This document shows positions 11,312-21,935 of a stretch of 64,000 nucleotides of DNA, one piece after another; within the stretch, counting starts at the first letter, position 1; each line of letters starts with the position of its first letter. A model generated the notes under the pieces. It was not told the DNA's origin and did no database searches. It saw nothing but the letters and a program-made list of their open reading frames with translations. Source of the stretch: Heliocidaris tuberculata (taxonomy: Eukaryota; Echinodermata; Echinoidea; Camarodonta; Echinometridae). The DNA lies in assembly GCA_025618425.1 (NCBI GenBank), contig CM046841.1, forward strand, positions 13,981,144 to 14,045,143, read 5' to 3'. The translations under genes and the position numbers were made by a program.

Positions 11312-12199
11312 TACGGCTGACGAGAAAACGAGGGAGATCATCGCAATCCGTCACTTCATCCGGGGACTGGGAGACCAACAGCTATCTATGACTGTTGGGA
11401 TAGAGGAGCCCTCCTCGTTAGAAGAAGCCAGAGATATTGTGGAGATCTTTCAAAGTCTGAGGGAAGAAAACTCCTCTTCTCTACGTGCTCGGCAGGTCGG
11501 CATGGATGCTGTAGTAACCGAGTCACGACTTCGAGCAATTGAGGAACAAATCACATCTTCACTGAACCAGAAAATAGACGTTATCACCAACCTCCTTGTG
11601 AGTAACATGGGGTTTGCTCACAACCCATACGGCGAGTACCCCAGTCGGGGTCGTGGTCGTGGTGGAGTCCGTGGCGGTGGCCGTGGTGTTAATCGCGGTG
11701 CGGTCGTGGTGGCAACTATTTTTATGGCAGGGGATCGAATGATACCTGCTACAACTTTGGGGAGAGAGGTCACATTGCGCGTCACTGCAATCAGCCTGCC
11801 GCAAGGGGTGGCGAACCACGACAGACGGAAAACTACAGGAGACCGGGTCCTCCGGCCAGATACCAGTCTCTTCAAATACGGAAATCATCAAGGCTGCTCA
11901 CAGCAACACAAATGGACTATCTGCCCATATACAGGCAACGGTTAATGGTGTTCAGGCAAGTCTCTTGATTGACACAGGGGCTGCAGTGACTATAGTTTCC
12001 GAATCAATATTCAATAAGATGTGTGGTGATAATAAACCGGCTCTCCGGAAACCAGCAAATGATATTGTTCTCAAAACAGCCGGTGATAACTTAATAAATG
12101 TAAAGGGAAAATCAACTGTTCACATTGAAATCGCAGACACCATCTTTACTTAGGATGTGTTCGTAGCACCAATTCATGATGATGTTCTGATCGGTTTTC

Positions 12200-12700
12200 A
12201 TTTCTTATATCACTTTGTTGTTATTGTTATTATCATTAATAATAATAATAGTAATAATAATGATAAATGTCTTCATTTATGTCTTCTTCTCCTCCTCACT
12301 CCCTCACTTTCTCATTGGTCCAACCACTTAATTGTTAGTATTGTGTTTTTATTATTGCAACAGTATAGTTACAGAACTCCACTGATATAAGAAATACTAT
12401 ATAATAAATAATATAAAATAAAATCGAAGAATTGAAAATGCACTGCATGTAGTTTATCCTATGTATTTAAAGATGACAGTTTGACTTATCATGTATACTT
12501 TTGGTTATAAAGCAGCACCTTCACCTTTTTTCTTATCTATCTTTTAAAATCTTTATTCAGATTGCAGATTTTGCATTGTATTATTTGTTTTGGATTGAAT
12601 TATGTATTGTGGTTACAATGCATGAAAAATAATGTATCTCTGTACAATTTTCTCGTCTGAATATCTGAATAAAGGCAAAAAAGCATTAAAAAAGAAAAGA
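12200..12700. other. AT-rich intron of gene A, no gene
   Basis: Contains an (AAT)n-like patch at 12235-12270 and otherwise unique AT-rich DNA after the truncated protease. Confidence 0.5.
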
Positions 12701-12737
12701 AAAAAGAGAAGGCTCAAATTCAATTGCGTCTTTTCAG

Positions 12738-12866
12738 CACTAGAAAACGCGCCACCAGTACCTTCTCAAGATGTCTGTCTGCGGAGAGGCCCAGATGCAG
12801 TTTTGAGATGCTTCCGTCCGCCTCCGACCCTTCCTCCCAAACCAAGCTGGTGCCCACCAAAGAAAG
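12738..12866 (+). CDS. Gene A exon 2, copy 1: Cys/Pro-rich ectodomain
   Basis: Acceptor CTTTTCAG|CAC and donor AAAG|GTAAGA enclose 129 bp, phase 1 at both ends, so it splices in frame from exon 1. It encodes a small hydrophilic segment with three cysteines and many prolines (LENAPPVPSQDVCLRRGPD, then RCFRPPPTLPPKPSWCPP). I do not recognise the domain; an odd cysteine could mediate dimerisation. It is followed at 13121 by a broken copy of the TM exon. A near-identical second copy lies at 14075. Both copies are in frame, so either or both could be included. Confidence 0.65.
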
Positions 12867-13120
12867 GTAAGAGTAATAATTAGAAGGTGGATGCCGTCCT
12901 TGTAAAAAATAAACTTCCATGTTAATCCGATTGGATTGGAATTTGAGAATTAGATAGCCAACGGATTAATATCCTAAAAGGAAGGAAAACAAAACAATTT
13001 ATCTTTATCAAACATCTCCATTTAGCATGTTTTATAATCTGTTTGGCGTGACATACAACGTGTGTGTATGTTTTTTTTGGTTTTTTTTTGTTTTGTTTTG
13101 TTTTGTTGAAACTAATGCAG

Positions 13121-13173
13121 ATACCCCGGGAGTGAACGTATTAGCAATTCTCATCAGGATGCATTACTTTTGA
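13121..13173 (+). pseudogene. Decayed or alternative TM exon of gene A (copy 1)
   Basis: After ...ATGCAG the sequence matches the start of the true TM exon (DTPGVNVL) but diverges with small indels and reaches TGA after about 17 residues (...ILIRMHYF stop). If spliced, it would make a secreted form without membrane anchor or tail. More simply it is a dead duplicate. Confidence 0.55.
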
Positions 13174-13661
13174 TCCTCGTAATAACGATCCGTACTCTCT
13201 CCATTTTTAAAAAAAAATCATGAACTAAGAAATAAATTACATTTATGAATTAACACGTAGGTTGATTGGTTGGTTCTTGGTATGATGGCGCTCCTCATTC
13301 TATTCAAATCATTCTCGCCAGTGACTTTCGTAGGTTTGGCGTAGGCTTCGGAAAGCAAACGAGAGACTTTTTTTGAGGTGAAAATGGTGTTATTAATGGG
13401 CATCATTATTATGATAGGTTTTAGTATCCCATCTCCTAAGTTAGAAAGCTGTCGATCGTGATTATTCGTAATTATTCGTTATAATATCAAGATACGCAAG
13501 TAATCAAACGGAAATTAAAAAAGAAAAGGGGGGGGGGGGAGTTAATTCCAATTGTTCATGGGAAAACCGCAAATATGTCTCTTTACCAAATTACTCCAAG
13601 ATCAATAATGTAAGAGGTTCAATGATAGCTTAAAAAGCTATCTAAAACGATTAGTATCATA

Positions 13662-13664
13662 TAA

Positions 13665-13720
<56 letters not shown>
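13662..13720. repeat. (AT)n microsatellite
   Basis: About 60 bp of almost pure alternating AT in an intron of gene A. Confidence 0.9.
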
Positions 13721-13726
<6 letters not shown>

Positions 13727-14074
13727 CAAAAATTCATGAGTGAAACTTGGGTTAGACATCAATAACTGTTTCAGATTAGGATTTTTCAATTTAATCCTTT
13801 CTTTTGAGACGTCTCTCTTTATCGTATTTTAAACAATATAAAATAAAATGTTTAGTCGTCTCAAATTCTTGACACACTTACAGAGACCAGTATCATGCTG
13901 GTTAATTTGAAAAAGGTGATAATTTAAACTACATTTACCTACTCTTAGTTGTTGTATCAAGTACACAATAATGTAGCCGTAGAGGGGGCGATAGCGTTTT
14001 AACGAGTCTGCAGAGACTCGTTAAAAAAAAGGAAAAAAAAAAGAGAAGGCTCAAATTCAATTGCGTCTTTTCAG

Positions 14075-14209
14075 CACTAGAAAACGCGCCACCAGCAGTA
14101 CCTTCTCAAGGTGTCTGTCTGCAGAGAGGAGGACCAGATGCAGTTTTGAGATGCTTCCGTCCGCCTCCGACCCTTCCTCCCAAACCAAGCTGGTGTCCAC
14201 CAAAGAAAG
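14075..14209 (+). CDS. Gene A exon 2, copy 2: Cys/Pro-rich ectodomain
   Basis: 135 bp, phase 1 to phase 1, with the same acceptor as copy 1. It gains one codon after ...CCACCA and one after CTGCAGAGAGGA; the reading otherwise matches copy 1. The donor is AAAG|GCAAGA rather than GTAAGA, a rare but usable GC donor. The intact TM exon lies downstream at 15890, so this copy sits in the more complete block. The splice change and the transposon in the following intron may reduce its use. Confidence 0.55.
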
Positions 14210-14285
14210 GCAAGAGTAATAATTAGAAGGTGGATGCCGTCCTTGTAAAAAATAAACTTCCATGAAATAGTCTTGGACCTATGAG

Positions 14286-15465
14286 CAGTGGCGGCACCAA
14301 GGGGGGGGGGGGGAGGGGCATGGGGGGCATTTGCCCCCCCCCCCCCCAGTTGCCCCCCCCCCAATAATTTTCGGAGTGAAAAAAAATAAAAGGGTGGAAA
14401 ATGAGAAAGAAAAGAAAAGGAAAGAAAAAAGTGAAAAAGGAATGGAGAAAAGAAGGAAAAAGAAAGAAAACAGAAACTTGGAAAACAGTGGCGGCATCAA
14501 GGTGGGGGGGGGCATGGGGAAAATGCCCCCCCCCCCCCCCCCCCCCCCCCCCCACTCACCTCCTGAATAGAGTGGCCTGAACGGAATGGATAGCTCGCTT
14601 GGAACGACACAAACAGGAAGACAGAATTATGTTTGTGAGTACGACATAGAGTTATTTGATGTAGATCTAGTCAACAGCGTCTACAAGGATCATACAACTT
14701 GTGAACGCACCTTCAGCAAACTCAAGTTGATCAAGAATCATCTGAGAGCCAGCATGTCAAACCAGAGGTTGAAAAGCCTCACAGTCATCAGTGTTCACAG
14801 GGAGAGAGCACTTGCAATTGACTTGGAGGAAGTAGTTGATAGATTTATCTTGAAATATCTAAACACCAGAATTACACTGAAGTAGAAGTTATAGACTAGA
14901 CCAGCTAATAAACAATAATGGAGTTGACAAATCCCCTGCACACCAAAAACGAATTTTGACTTTACTTTTAGACTTGGAGATCTGCTTCTACTGTTTTAAA
15001 TGTACCAGCATCAAGCTTTGAGCAGTAAGCATTACCCGATTTCACCAAAATTGCCCTCTATATGAAGTGTAACAGAAACATCTCTTTCTGTAAGTTTTAG
15101 ATTGCTAACAGATTGCCAATAGTGTCTCTGAAACTTTCTTTCCAAGTGTTGATTAAATAGCCTAATATATTACAATCATTTGGAATCTTTGCATTGATGC
15201 ATTATGAACCAAGATGTATATATTCTGAGACTTAATTTTTCATCAAGAGATATGCTAAAAGCTGAGACATTCGGGTGGGGGGTGGGGTGCTCCGCCCCTG
15301 GAACTCACCCGGGGCCTCAAGGTGATTCCCTGGACCCTACCCACTCGCGCTTGATTTTGCGATGTACACGCAATTTTTTTTGTCCGCCCTTGCCCCCCCC
15401 CAACATTTTCTTTTGCCCCCCATTTGCCCCCCCCCCCCACTTTAAAAATCCTCGTGCCGCCACTG
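14286..15465 (+). mobile_element. hAT transposon remnant with perfect 8-bp target duplication
   Basis: Ends are CAGTGGCGGCACCAAGG and the complement of CAGTGGCGGCACGAGG. The 8-bp duplication CCTATGAG occurs at 14278-14285 and 15466-15473, the hallmark of hAT elements. It contains a transposase C-terminal fragment, G/C homopolymers, and a second CAGTGGCGGCATCAAGG end at about 14488 that suggests a nested or rearranged copy. Confidence 0.88.
14586..14885 (+). pseudogene. hAT transposase C-terminal (dimerisation) fragment
   Basis: A 99-residue open frame containing CERTF then SKLKLIKNHLRASMSNQRL, the conserved hAT C-terminal dimerisation region, followed by LTVISVHRE. The DDE catalytic core and BED finger are absent, so it cannot transpose itself. 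It is bracketed by hAT terminal repeats. Confidence 0.85.
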
Positions 15466-15664
15466 CCTATGAGCCTCTTTCTATCGCATGAGAAATAGTT
15501 TAGATTCAACTTAAGGTATTGTATTTCAAAAGGCAATTCTATTATCAGAAATCAAAATTGTTTTTAACAAAATAGTAATTTCGAACCAACTAGTTCGGTC
15601 TTTTGATGATATCCTCTTAATACAGTTGATTAATTACTATCTTGGAAGTTGGTCTGGGAATTTG

Positions 15665-15753
15665 TTAACCCATTGACTACGGTAATTGGGTAGTCCCTGT
15701 ATTAACCATGTTAATCCGATTGGAATTTGAGAATTAGATAGTCAACGGATTAA
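15665..15753. repeat. Short TTAACCCATTGACTAC inverted-repeat element
   Basis: An 89-bp unit beginning TTAACCCATTGACTAC and ending ATAGTCAACGGATTAA. Two related units face each other at 61792-61946. The right part is also present in copy 1 of the gene A duplication (12920-12970), where the left part is missing. Confidence 0.6.
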
Positions 15754-15889
15754 TATCCTAAAAGGAAGGAAAACAAAACAATTTATCTTTATCAATCATC
15801 TCCATTTAGCATGTTTTATAATTTGGCATAAAATACAACATGTGTTTCTGTTTTTTGTTTTGTTTTGTTTTGTTTTTTAACTGATACAG

Positions 15890-15986
15890 ATACCCCGGGA
15901 GTGAACGTATTGGACATTCTCATCGGCATCGCATTGTTAGTTTTCTGTCTATTGGTTTTGGTGTTTGTGGTGGTTTGCAAAACGAG
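15890..15986 (+). CDS. Gene A transmembrane exon
   Basis: Acceptor ACTGATACAG|AT (phase 1) and donor ACGAG|GTAATT (phase 2). It encodes DTPGVNVLDI, then a hydrophobic helix (LIGIALLVFCLLVLVFVVV), then CKTR, a basic stop-transfer flank. This is a type I single-pass membrane segment. Size (97 bp) and phases match the TM exon of gene B at 45522 (106 bp, phase 1 to 2). Its AG| end joins the G of the next exon to give Arg. Confidence 0.85.
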
Positions 15987-16310
15987 GTAATTTCTTCCTT
16001 ACGTCATCATTATGTAATCTTCTGTAAAAACCGTGATAAATTATGGTTAGTGTTTTTGACAAAATATCTCAAATTTATGTAATGTTTCCTTACCATATTC
16101 ATACGATAATTTCTTTTCCAAAAATGTACGAAAACGTTTTTCAAAAAAGTACATTACATACAATTCTGCCTAAAGCACTGGATCATTCAGCATGGTGTGA
16201 AACCCTTTTTGAGAATTAAAAATCGAGATTTTATACGCATGTCATTTGTTTTGTATCATTTGAATGAAATATAACAAAGTAATTTCCCTACGTCCCGCTC
16301 ATGATGTTAC

Positions 16311-16624
16311 AGGGGCGGCGGAGCGTTTTTGAAAGGGGGGGGGGGGCTGATTTGATTTCACTCATTAACTCATAGCCTGCTATTGTCGACCACTGTCACT
16401 TCCGGGTTCTCGCTTCTGTCGACGATCGTCGACAGAAATCACGTACAAAAGAATCACCCTTTGAAATAATCCAGCAGCCATGGGTTTCATCATGCACAGG
16501 GCAAAGAGTTAATAACAATTTTCGAACCTTTTTGTTTTATGACACGTGTCTACTCAAAAAAGTGGGGGGAGGGGAGGGGGGGGGGGCTGCAGCCCCCGCC
16601 CCCCCCCCCAGTTCCGCAGCCCAT
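16311..16624. repeat. G-rich repeat related to 36275-36437
   Basis: Begins CAGGGGCGGCGGAGCG and ends near CAGTTCCGCAGCCCATG, with long poly-G runs. Blocks such as GGCTGATTTGATTTCACTCA reappear reverse-complemented at 36275-36437. It contains a perfect 24-bp palindrome at 16414-16437. The target duplication is unclear. Confidence 0.55.
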
Positions 16625-17255
16625 GTGTTATATAAACTGCCCCCGAAGCATAACTCCTCGTACCTGTGTTAATGAAAGAAAAGGAATATTGCTATGGGTT
16701 TGAAATTTATGTATAATACTTCACTATTACCATGACCACAATGGCCATTATTGATAATGGCGGACTAACTTTAGGCTAAGTTTAAACCCTGACTAAAATG
16801 TGAACAGACTTCGTCCACTGATTGGTGGAGCGCAAAGTATGAAAAATTAGCGTTCAGTATTAACTGAATAATCAAAAATCATGTAATCATGAAATCGATT
16901 TCTCAATTTAAAATCATGACTTAATTTATTTCATGCATTCATTGCGTACCCTACTGCAGTAGTTTTTTAATAGAAGGTTTCATTGTCCGCTATTCTTGGC
17001 AACTTGTCAATACACTTGGGGGATCAAATTATATTGTTTTCGACCGTCCTGCATTGTATTGTTTGTTCTTTGTAATTCTACATGTATGTACTTTGATTTG
17101 CCGGATTGAATTAAGAAACAAAAGAAAATGATAAAAAAAGGAAAAGCACTCCACAAATCAGTGTACTATGTTATACCAGGTAGAACTTCGTTAGGTTCCA
17201 CAAACCCGGACAATTAAAGACTAAACAATCAGTATTTTTATTCATATTGTGTCAG

Positions 17256-17838
17256 GATAACATCTGCGATATGTTTCAACGAGGATGTAACAAACGACGA
17301 TGAGGAAAATCCTGGAATAAGAAATAATCCAGCGTTTGAACCCGGACCATCCGGTGGTGGCTACTCACAAGACAATCCTAAATATCCTGACAGTTGCGAG
17401 GGGAATAATTCTTACCAGAGCTATAATCCTCCGTCTACACCTGCCGTATACGAAACAATAAACCATAGAAATGACGAAGACGCTCACTCACAAGATGATG
17501 TTAAATATTATAGCACTGCTGAGGAGAACTATTCTAGCATGGTGAATGATTCTCCCTCTGAACCTGAGACATACGAAGCAATAAACCTGGACAACTATCA
17601 AGACTGCCGTAGTACACCGCAAAAATCTGCAGAACCTGAGAATGAATTTGTTGGAAGATATAGTCCAGAATATAGTAGATCCATGGACGAGTTTCACCGA
17701 CAATTCTTCGATGAGTCCTACGATGCAGTAAAAACTCCCCCAACTGAAACACTGCAAGATACTAATGTCGATACAAATAGCAACAACAGTGATTATGAGG
17801 AAATAGAAAAGCCAGATTATATAGAAATATACCAATGA
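17256..17838 (+). CDS. Gene A cytoplasmic Tyr-rich tail, last exon
   Basis: Acceptor TATTGTGTCAG|G continues the phase-2 TM exon in frame and runs 583 bp to TGA. The tail is acidic, rich in Asn, Ser and Pro, and contains NNPAFE (also in gene B as DNPAFE) and about 15 tyrosines. Motifs include AVYETI, ETYEAI, ESYDAV and the terminal SDYEEIEKPDYIEIYQ. YEEI is the classic Src-family SH2 ligand; hydrophobic residues at +3 in the others also suit SH2 docking. I see no kinase domain, so signalling would depend on recruited kinases. The predicted whole protein is about 291-293 residues. Exon structure and TM-tail organisation are shared with gene B, which supports a real gene. Confidence 0.85.
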
Positions 17839-18188
17839 ATACCTGTAACAAAGATTTATCTCGGGGGAAGATCTCGAAAAGAATTGCTACGAGGAATTAT
17901 CAAAACATTCGCGACATGCAATAGGGTTTGATTTTAAGCATCGTTACATCTTTTGTTTAGCAAAGGGACAAAGGTCAGCCAATAATAATTTAATAATTTC
18001 ATTGAAATAAGGAGTATGGAGCGCATATATATATTTTTTATAGTATATATGTACATGCGTTTAGAAACGAGAATCAAAGGGAAGCTAAGCTAATATAATT
18101 AATGAGAGTAGTATCATTATACAGGTTACATATCTTTTGTTTCTGTTAATGAAAAACGCTACTTTATTATCCAAGTATTGATATCAGT

Positions 18189-18194
18189 AATAAA
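18189..18194 (+). terminator. Candidate polyadenylation signal of gene A
   Basis: AATAAA about 350 bp after the stop, followed by T-rich sequence. Another candidate lies near 19004. Choice uncertain. Confidence 0.3.
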
Positions 18195-18610
18195 AGCTCT
18201 AGTTACAATTTTATTTTTCTGAGCGCAGATTGTAATATTTCTCAGAACCTAAAAGTATTTTGTTTGTTAGTTATTTTAATGACATTTAAAGTAAAAGCAA
18301 ACTACTTAATAACTATTATTAAAAAAACAAACAAACAAACAAACAAACACACAGTTATCACAATGGCATTAGCCGCTTCGATTCCATTATTTTTGTTACT
18401 GAGTCAAACGTGATTATAATATGATGATATCTTGCTAGGCTTGCACCTGAGGGCGTTATAATAGCTTCACACCCTGTTTCTAAGAACCTTTGTAGCATTA
18501 GAAATACACTCTGAAACACGAGCGCGCGCGCCCGCACTTTTGCACATCGACACACACCAACGCACTGCTTCCTTCCACCCACGTTGACTCAAAAGCAAGC
18601 CAAATAGTCT

Positions 18611-18775
18611 GAGAGCCTGTCCAGAAACAGTCACCCCATCTACCCGTCAAGCCCCTAATATTTTACCCACAAAAATCCTAGACCATCTAAGTCATTGTCA
18701 AAGTGTGTGGCAGCCTGACCATAGCCGTCGGGTTTAACTCCAGGAGTCCCAGAAACAAACCTATGCGCTTCCACG
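18611..18775 (+). repeat. Repeat family R1, copy 2 (shortened)
   Basis: GAGCCTGTCCAGAAACAGTC, then ...CAGCCTGACCATAGCCGTCG, aligns with the R1 copies at 3078 and 59652. Confidence 0.65.
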
Positions 18776-19261
18776 GTCCATGTCCAAAGAGCTCTGGAAA
18801 TCCTTTCTCTGGCTCCAGCTGGCAAAATTGAATAATACAAATATAGGTTCAGCGGCGTTTTATTATTATTGTTTTATTAAGTTTGTGATGTGATAATGTT
18901 TCCTTATGTTGTTATGATACTATTAAGCGTAATGTTTATCATGTAAATTTGTAATAAGGTATTGTGCAATTAAAACTTCGGGCTGTATAATGCATCTTTT
19001 CGAATAAATAAAGCAAGGTCATTATGATATTTGTTTATGTTAATCACTTCCTGATGACAAAATAATGCATGTGACAATTAGTATGATTAACTGTAAGTTG
19101 TGAGGTCACAAGTTATGACTAATGCAGAGGATGAAAAAAACAACAAGCAAACAAATAAAAACAAAAACAAAAGAACAAAAAACAACCCCCCCAAAAAACA
19201 CAAAAAACACGTTGATTTGTAAACGGTCAGGTTTATACCTCAGTCCAAACCGACAAACCTG

Positions 19262-19398
19262 GGAAGCGTTTCATCAAGCGTTTTGTCAGTGATTTTTATC
19301 CGACAACTGTTATAAGCTACTGAAATCCTTGCATCTGACTGGCTGAGAGCAAATTTGTCGGTAAAAATCATTGACAAAACGCTTGATGAAACGCTCCC
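19262..19398. repeat. Palindromic miniature element
   Basis: Arms of about 46 bp, starting GGGAAGCGTTTCATCAAGCG and ending in its complement (CGCTTGATGAAACGCTCCC), enclose a 45-bp centre. It has no coding content; the open frames on both strands simply mirror each other. Confidence 0.75.
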
Positions 19399-19399
19399 C

Positions 19400-21165
19400 T
19401 GCTCCAAACCAATTCCAAACCGACCGATTCTAGGCCATTCGGGGTGTAGTTTCTTTGTTGATGATTCATGGTGGCTGGAAATGGGTGGGAGGGGGGGGGG
19501 GCGGGTGGGTTGTGGGCAGACAAAAAACAAACAAACCAAAAACAACAACAACAAAACATGGAAAATAGAGCTAAGGAGGAATACGGCATAAAAAAAAGGA
19601 AGCATGGAGAAAATAAGAAATGCCAGTGCAGGGTTGAGCAAATGGTTTCCCCTTTTGGCTACACTGCATTTTCAGTTTTGTTCCCCTTTCATTTTGGCAA
19701 TCATTGACAATATCTTGGTATTCTATATTGTAACCCCGACACTAGAATATGGTCTAGCTTTCGGTCAATGTCGCTGACCATACGGTGTCGGATGAACGAG
19801 CCTTTACATTCCGGCTTTATTAACTTAAAATGGCTATATTCTATACAATTCCAATGGAATAGTGTAAATCCTTAGTGGTGTGATCTTATGGTTTTGCAAT
19901 TTGGTGTCGAATCATTTGATCTGTAGTTAGTTATTTTATAGTAAAATTTAATTGGTTTCTGGAAAGTATTAATAATGAAAATAACTTCACATAAATTATC
20001 ATTTGATAAACACAACACGAGGAAAATACCGACTAAAAATGTCCTCTGTCTAAAGTCAACTGAATTGAATGACACAATACAGAGGCATTCAAGTTGGAAG
20101 GTACGAAATGCTTTTCTTTACACCCTAGGCTTTTTTCAATGTGCAATGTTTGTTAAAAATATATAAATTAATAAGGGCTCTTTGGAGTTTTACGGTGTCT
20201 TGCAGCCCTTCCACACAGTGTATGTTTATGTTTGTGTGTGTCGATGTGTGTGTGTGTGGGGGGGGGGGGCGGCGAACACATCTGCTTTTAAAGTTCGAGC
20301 AGTTGTTGCAGTTTTTAAGTTGCGATGATGGTCATTCATGGATTCATGGACATGAGTAAAGAGAAACTGACGGCAGAAGACAGGGTTGATGCAAATCGAC
20401 ATAGTCTTCCTTATGACAACTATGACATTGTCATTAGCAGTATAATGATGGTCAAACTCACAAAATGATAATCCATGTCATATTCAGGATCACCAAAGAA
20501 CAACAACAGCAATAACATAGAAAACAGAACAACTGCATTCATTTTTAATGTATAACAACCAGCAAAAATGTAGCTAGTCCAAAATGAATTCTAAATCTTA
20601 ACTTTCGATTTCCAAAACGGAAACCACAATTTCACTTTTCAATAAAGTAATTTAATGTTTGGACTTTATAGAATAATTTTTCAATACAATGTTCTTCATA
20701 ATATATTTGAATTAGAGGGCCATGATATTATTTCAGAGCTATAAATATCCCAAATTGAATATAATAATATTTTTTATATCCCTAATACTCGGTTCTCTCT
20801 ACTTTGTCGCGTTCAGCATGAGGAAATCGGAAATGAAAATACATTAACTGAAGGAGAGAACCTTCGTTTCACATGTTTCATTTACGGTAAAGTTTATTGA
20901 CATGCATGAGCTCATGCATAAAGCGGTTTATGAACAAATTCATTACATACGATCTGAAATATGTTTTATTAAACCAAATCTAAATCAACACGATCAACGG
21001 TATACAATGCTATGAATGCTACAAGTGGTCAAACAACTCAACTACAATTCCGTAGATCATTGATGTAATGTGTTTACGTAGCAGTGCCACAGGTAACGAC
21101 ATAGGAGCAGTACGCCAAATTAATATCAATTTCGAAACGCTATACCGTTTATGATGTTGGCCATT
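19400..21165. other. Intergenic A-B; no gene seen
   Basis: Contains A-rich and GT-rich microsatellites (near 19530 and 20230) and AT-rich unique DNA. The final few hundred bases presumably hold the promoter and 5' UTR of gene B. Confidence 0.45.
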
Positions 21166-21170
21166 TTAAC

Positions 21171-21234
21171 ATGGAATTCCTAATTATTTTCATGGTCGTG
21201 TTACTCTCATGCAATGCTACGGCTCAAAATTTTG
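21171..21234 (+). CDS. Gene B exon 1: signal peptide
   Basis: ATG in a good context (TTTTAACATGG) starts MEFLIIFMVVLLSCNATAQ followed by NF and one base. A hydrophobic core followed by ATAQ is a typical signal peptide with cleavage near Ala-Gln, like MAQ in gene A. The donor is TTTTG|GTAAGT, phase 1, and the exon is 64 bp, exactly the length of the gene D first exon. It joins in frame to the CUB exon at 28804. A second candidate first exon at 25940 has the same phase, so this one could be an alternative start or belong to a lost paralogue. Confidence 0.7.
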
Positions 21235-21263
21235 GTAAGTTCAAGATATTCTTCTCTCATCAA

Positions 21264-21268
<5 letters not shown>

Positions 21269-21298
<30 letters not shown>
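21269..21298. repeat. (CA)n microsatellite
   Basis: About 28 bp of CA just inside intron 1 of gene B. Confidence 0.9.
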
Positions 21299-21302
<4 letters not shown>

Positions 21303-21446
21303 AAGATTACAAAAAGAGAAGAAAATATCTAACTAGTGTAGATCTTTGTTTTTGGAAAGCCTTGCATCATTTTTTCAAGCGGGCAAATATTTTTATTGCG
21401 TTATCAAAAACGTGACTTAATATATGGTTTCCTGAGAATGCCTTAA

Positions 21447-21935
21447 AGGGGGTACCCAATGCTGAAACAATGTTAGTTCATTTAAAAGATCATGATTTTA
21501 TTAGAAGAAAATCATCTGCCTTAAATTTTTTTTTAAATTCGTGTTGCCAGAAAATCCCCGAAATATGGTAAGATTTCAGGATATTTTGGCCCCTCAGCTG
21601 TGTCCCAATTTCAGCTAGGTAACCGCAATGACGTCAAAGTGGTTACCCAGGTTCGCGTATTGCAGATGTGTTGCGCGCTAGACTGTACAAAATGCATTAC
21701 ACCTTGCGCGCATTTTGCTATAATTGCGCGACAAGGTAACCACTTTGACGTCATTGTGGTTACCTAGCTGAAATTGGGACACAGCTGAGGGGCCAAAATA
21801 TCCTGAAATCTTACCATATTTCGGGGATTTTCTGGCAACACGAATTAAAAAAAAAATTTAAGGCAGATGATTTTCTTCTAATAAAATCATGATCTTTTAA
21901 ATGAACTAACATTGTTTCAGCATTGGGTACCCCCC
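21447..21935. mobile_element. 489-bp TTAA-flanked palindromic element
   Basis: TTAA at 21443-21446 and 21936-21939 flank arms of about 200 bp beginning AGGGGGTACCCAATGCTG and closing with the complement. Each arm contains GGTAACCACTTTGACGTCA-type sequence. TTAA target choice suggests a piggyBac- or Kolobok-type mobiliser. It is non-coding. Confidence 0.82.

Larger units (their letters stand above)
5854..12199 (+). pseudogene. Gypsy-like gag-protease remnant, split by two insertions
   Basis: Three colinear fragments make up one degraded gag/pro gene. Fragment 1 (5854-5964) starts with ATG and encodes a short coiled-coil-like N-terminus (SEIEALRAEVQLMKNS). Fragment 2 (about 10045-10371) has the retrotransposon gag core, with FRQPNFEELSFSQLLENLE and LADYV-like LAEYVADIRNL. 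Fragment 3 (11312-12199) has the gag C-terminus, an Arg/Gly-rich stretch, a zinc knuckle and an aspartic protease with LLIDTGAAVTIVS. In the knuckle (CYNFGERGHIARHC) the second Cys is Phe. Frameshifts are evident near 10050, 10130 and 11700, and TAG interrupts the protease at about 12151. Sequence after DDVLIGFHF is lost, and no reverse transcriptase or integrase follows. The element is inert. Confidence 0.85.
12700..15960 (+). repeat. Tandem duplication of the exon 2 - TM exon block of gene A
   Basis: 12700-13140 is repeated as 14030-14275 plus 15706-15925, including intron sequence. Copy 2 holds an extra 1.43 kb (14276-15705), most of it a hAT transposon. In copy 2, exon 2 has two extra codons and a GC donor, and the TM exon is intact. 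In copy 1 the donor is GT but the TM exon is broken. Confidence 0.8.

Noticed and set aside
11559..11891. Antisense open frames over gag
   Set aside because: Shadows of the Arg/Gly-rich gag and zinc knuckle region on the plus strand.
14077..14555. Minus-strand Gly/Pro-rich open frames
   Set aside because: They run over the duplicated gene A exon and hAT poly-G ends in antisense.
16311..16624. Transposon with TGTTA target duplication
   Set aside because: The flanking match is short and the right boundary is ambiguous, so only the repeat itself is called.
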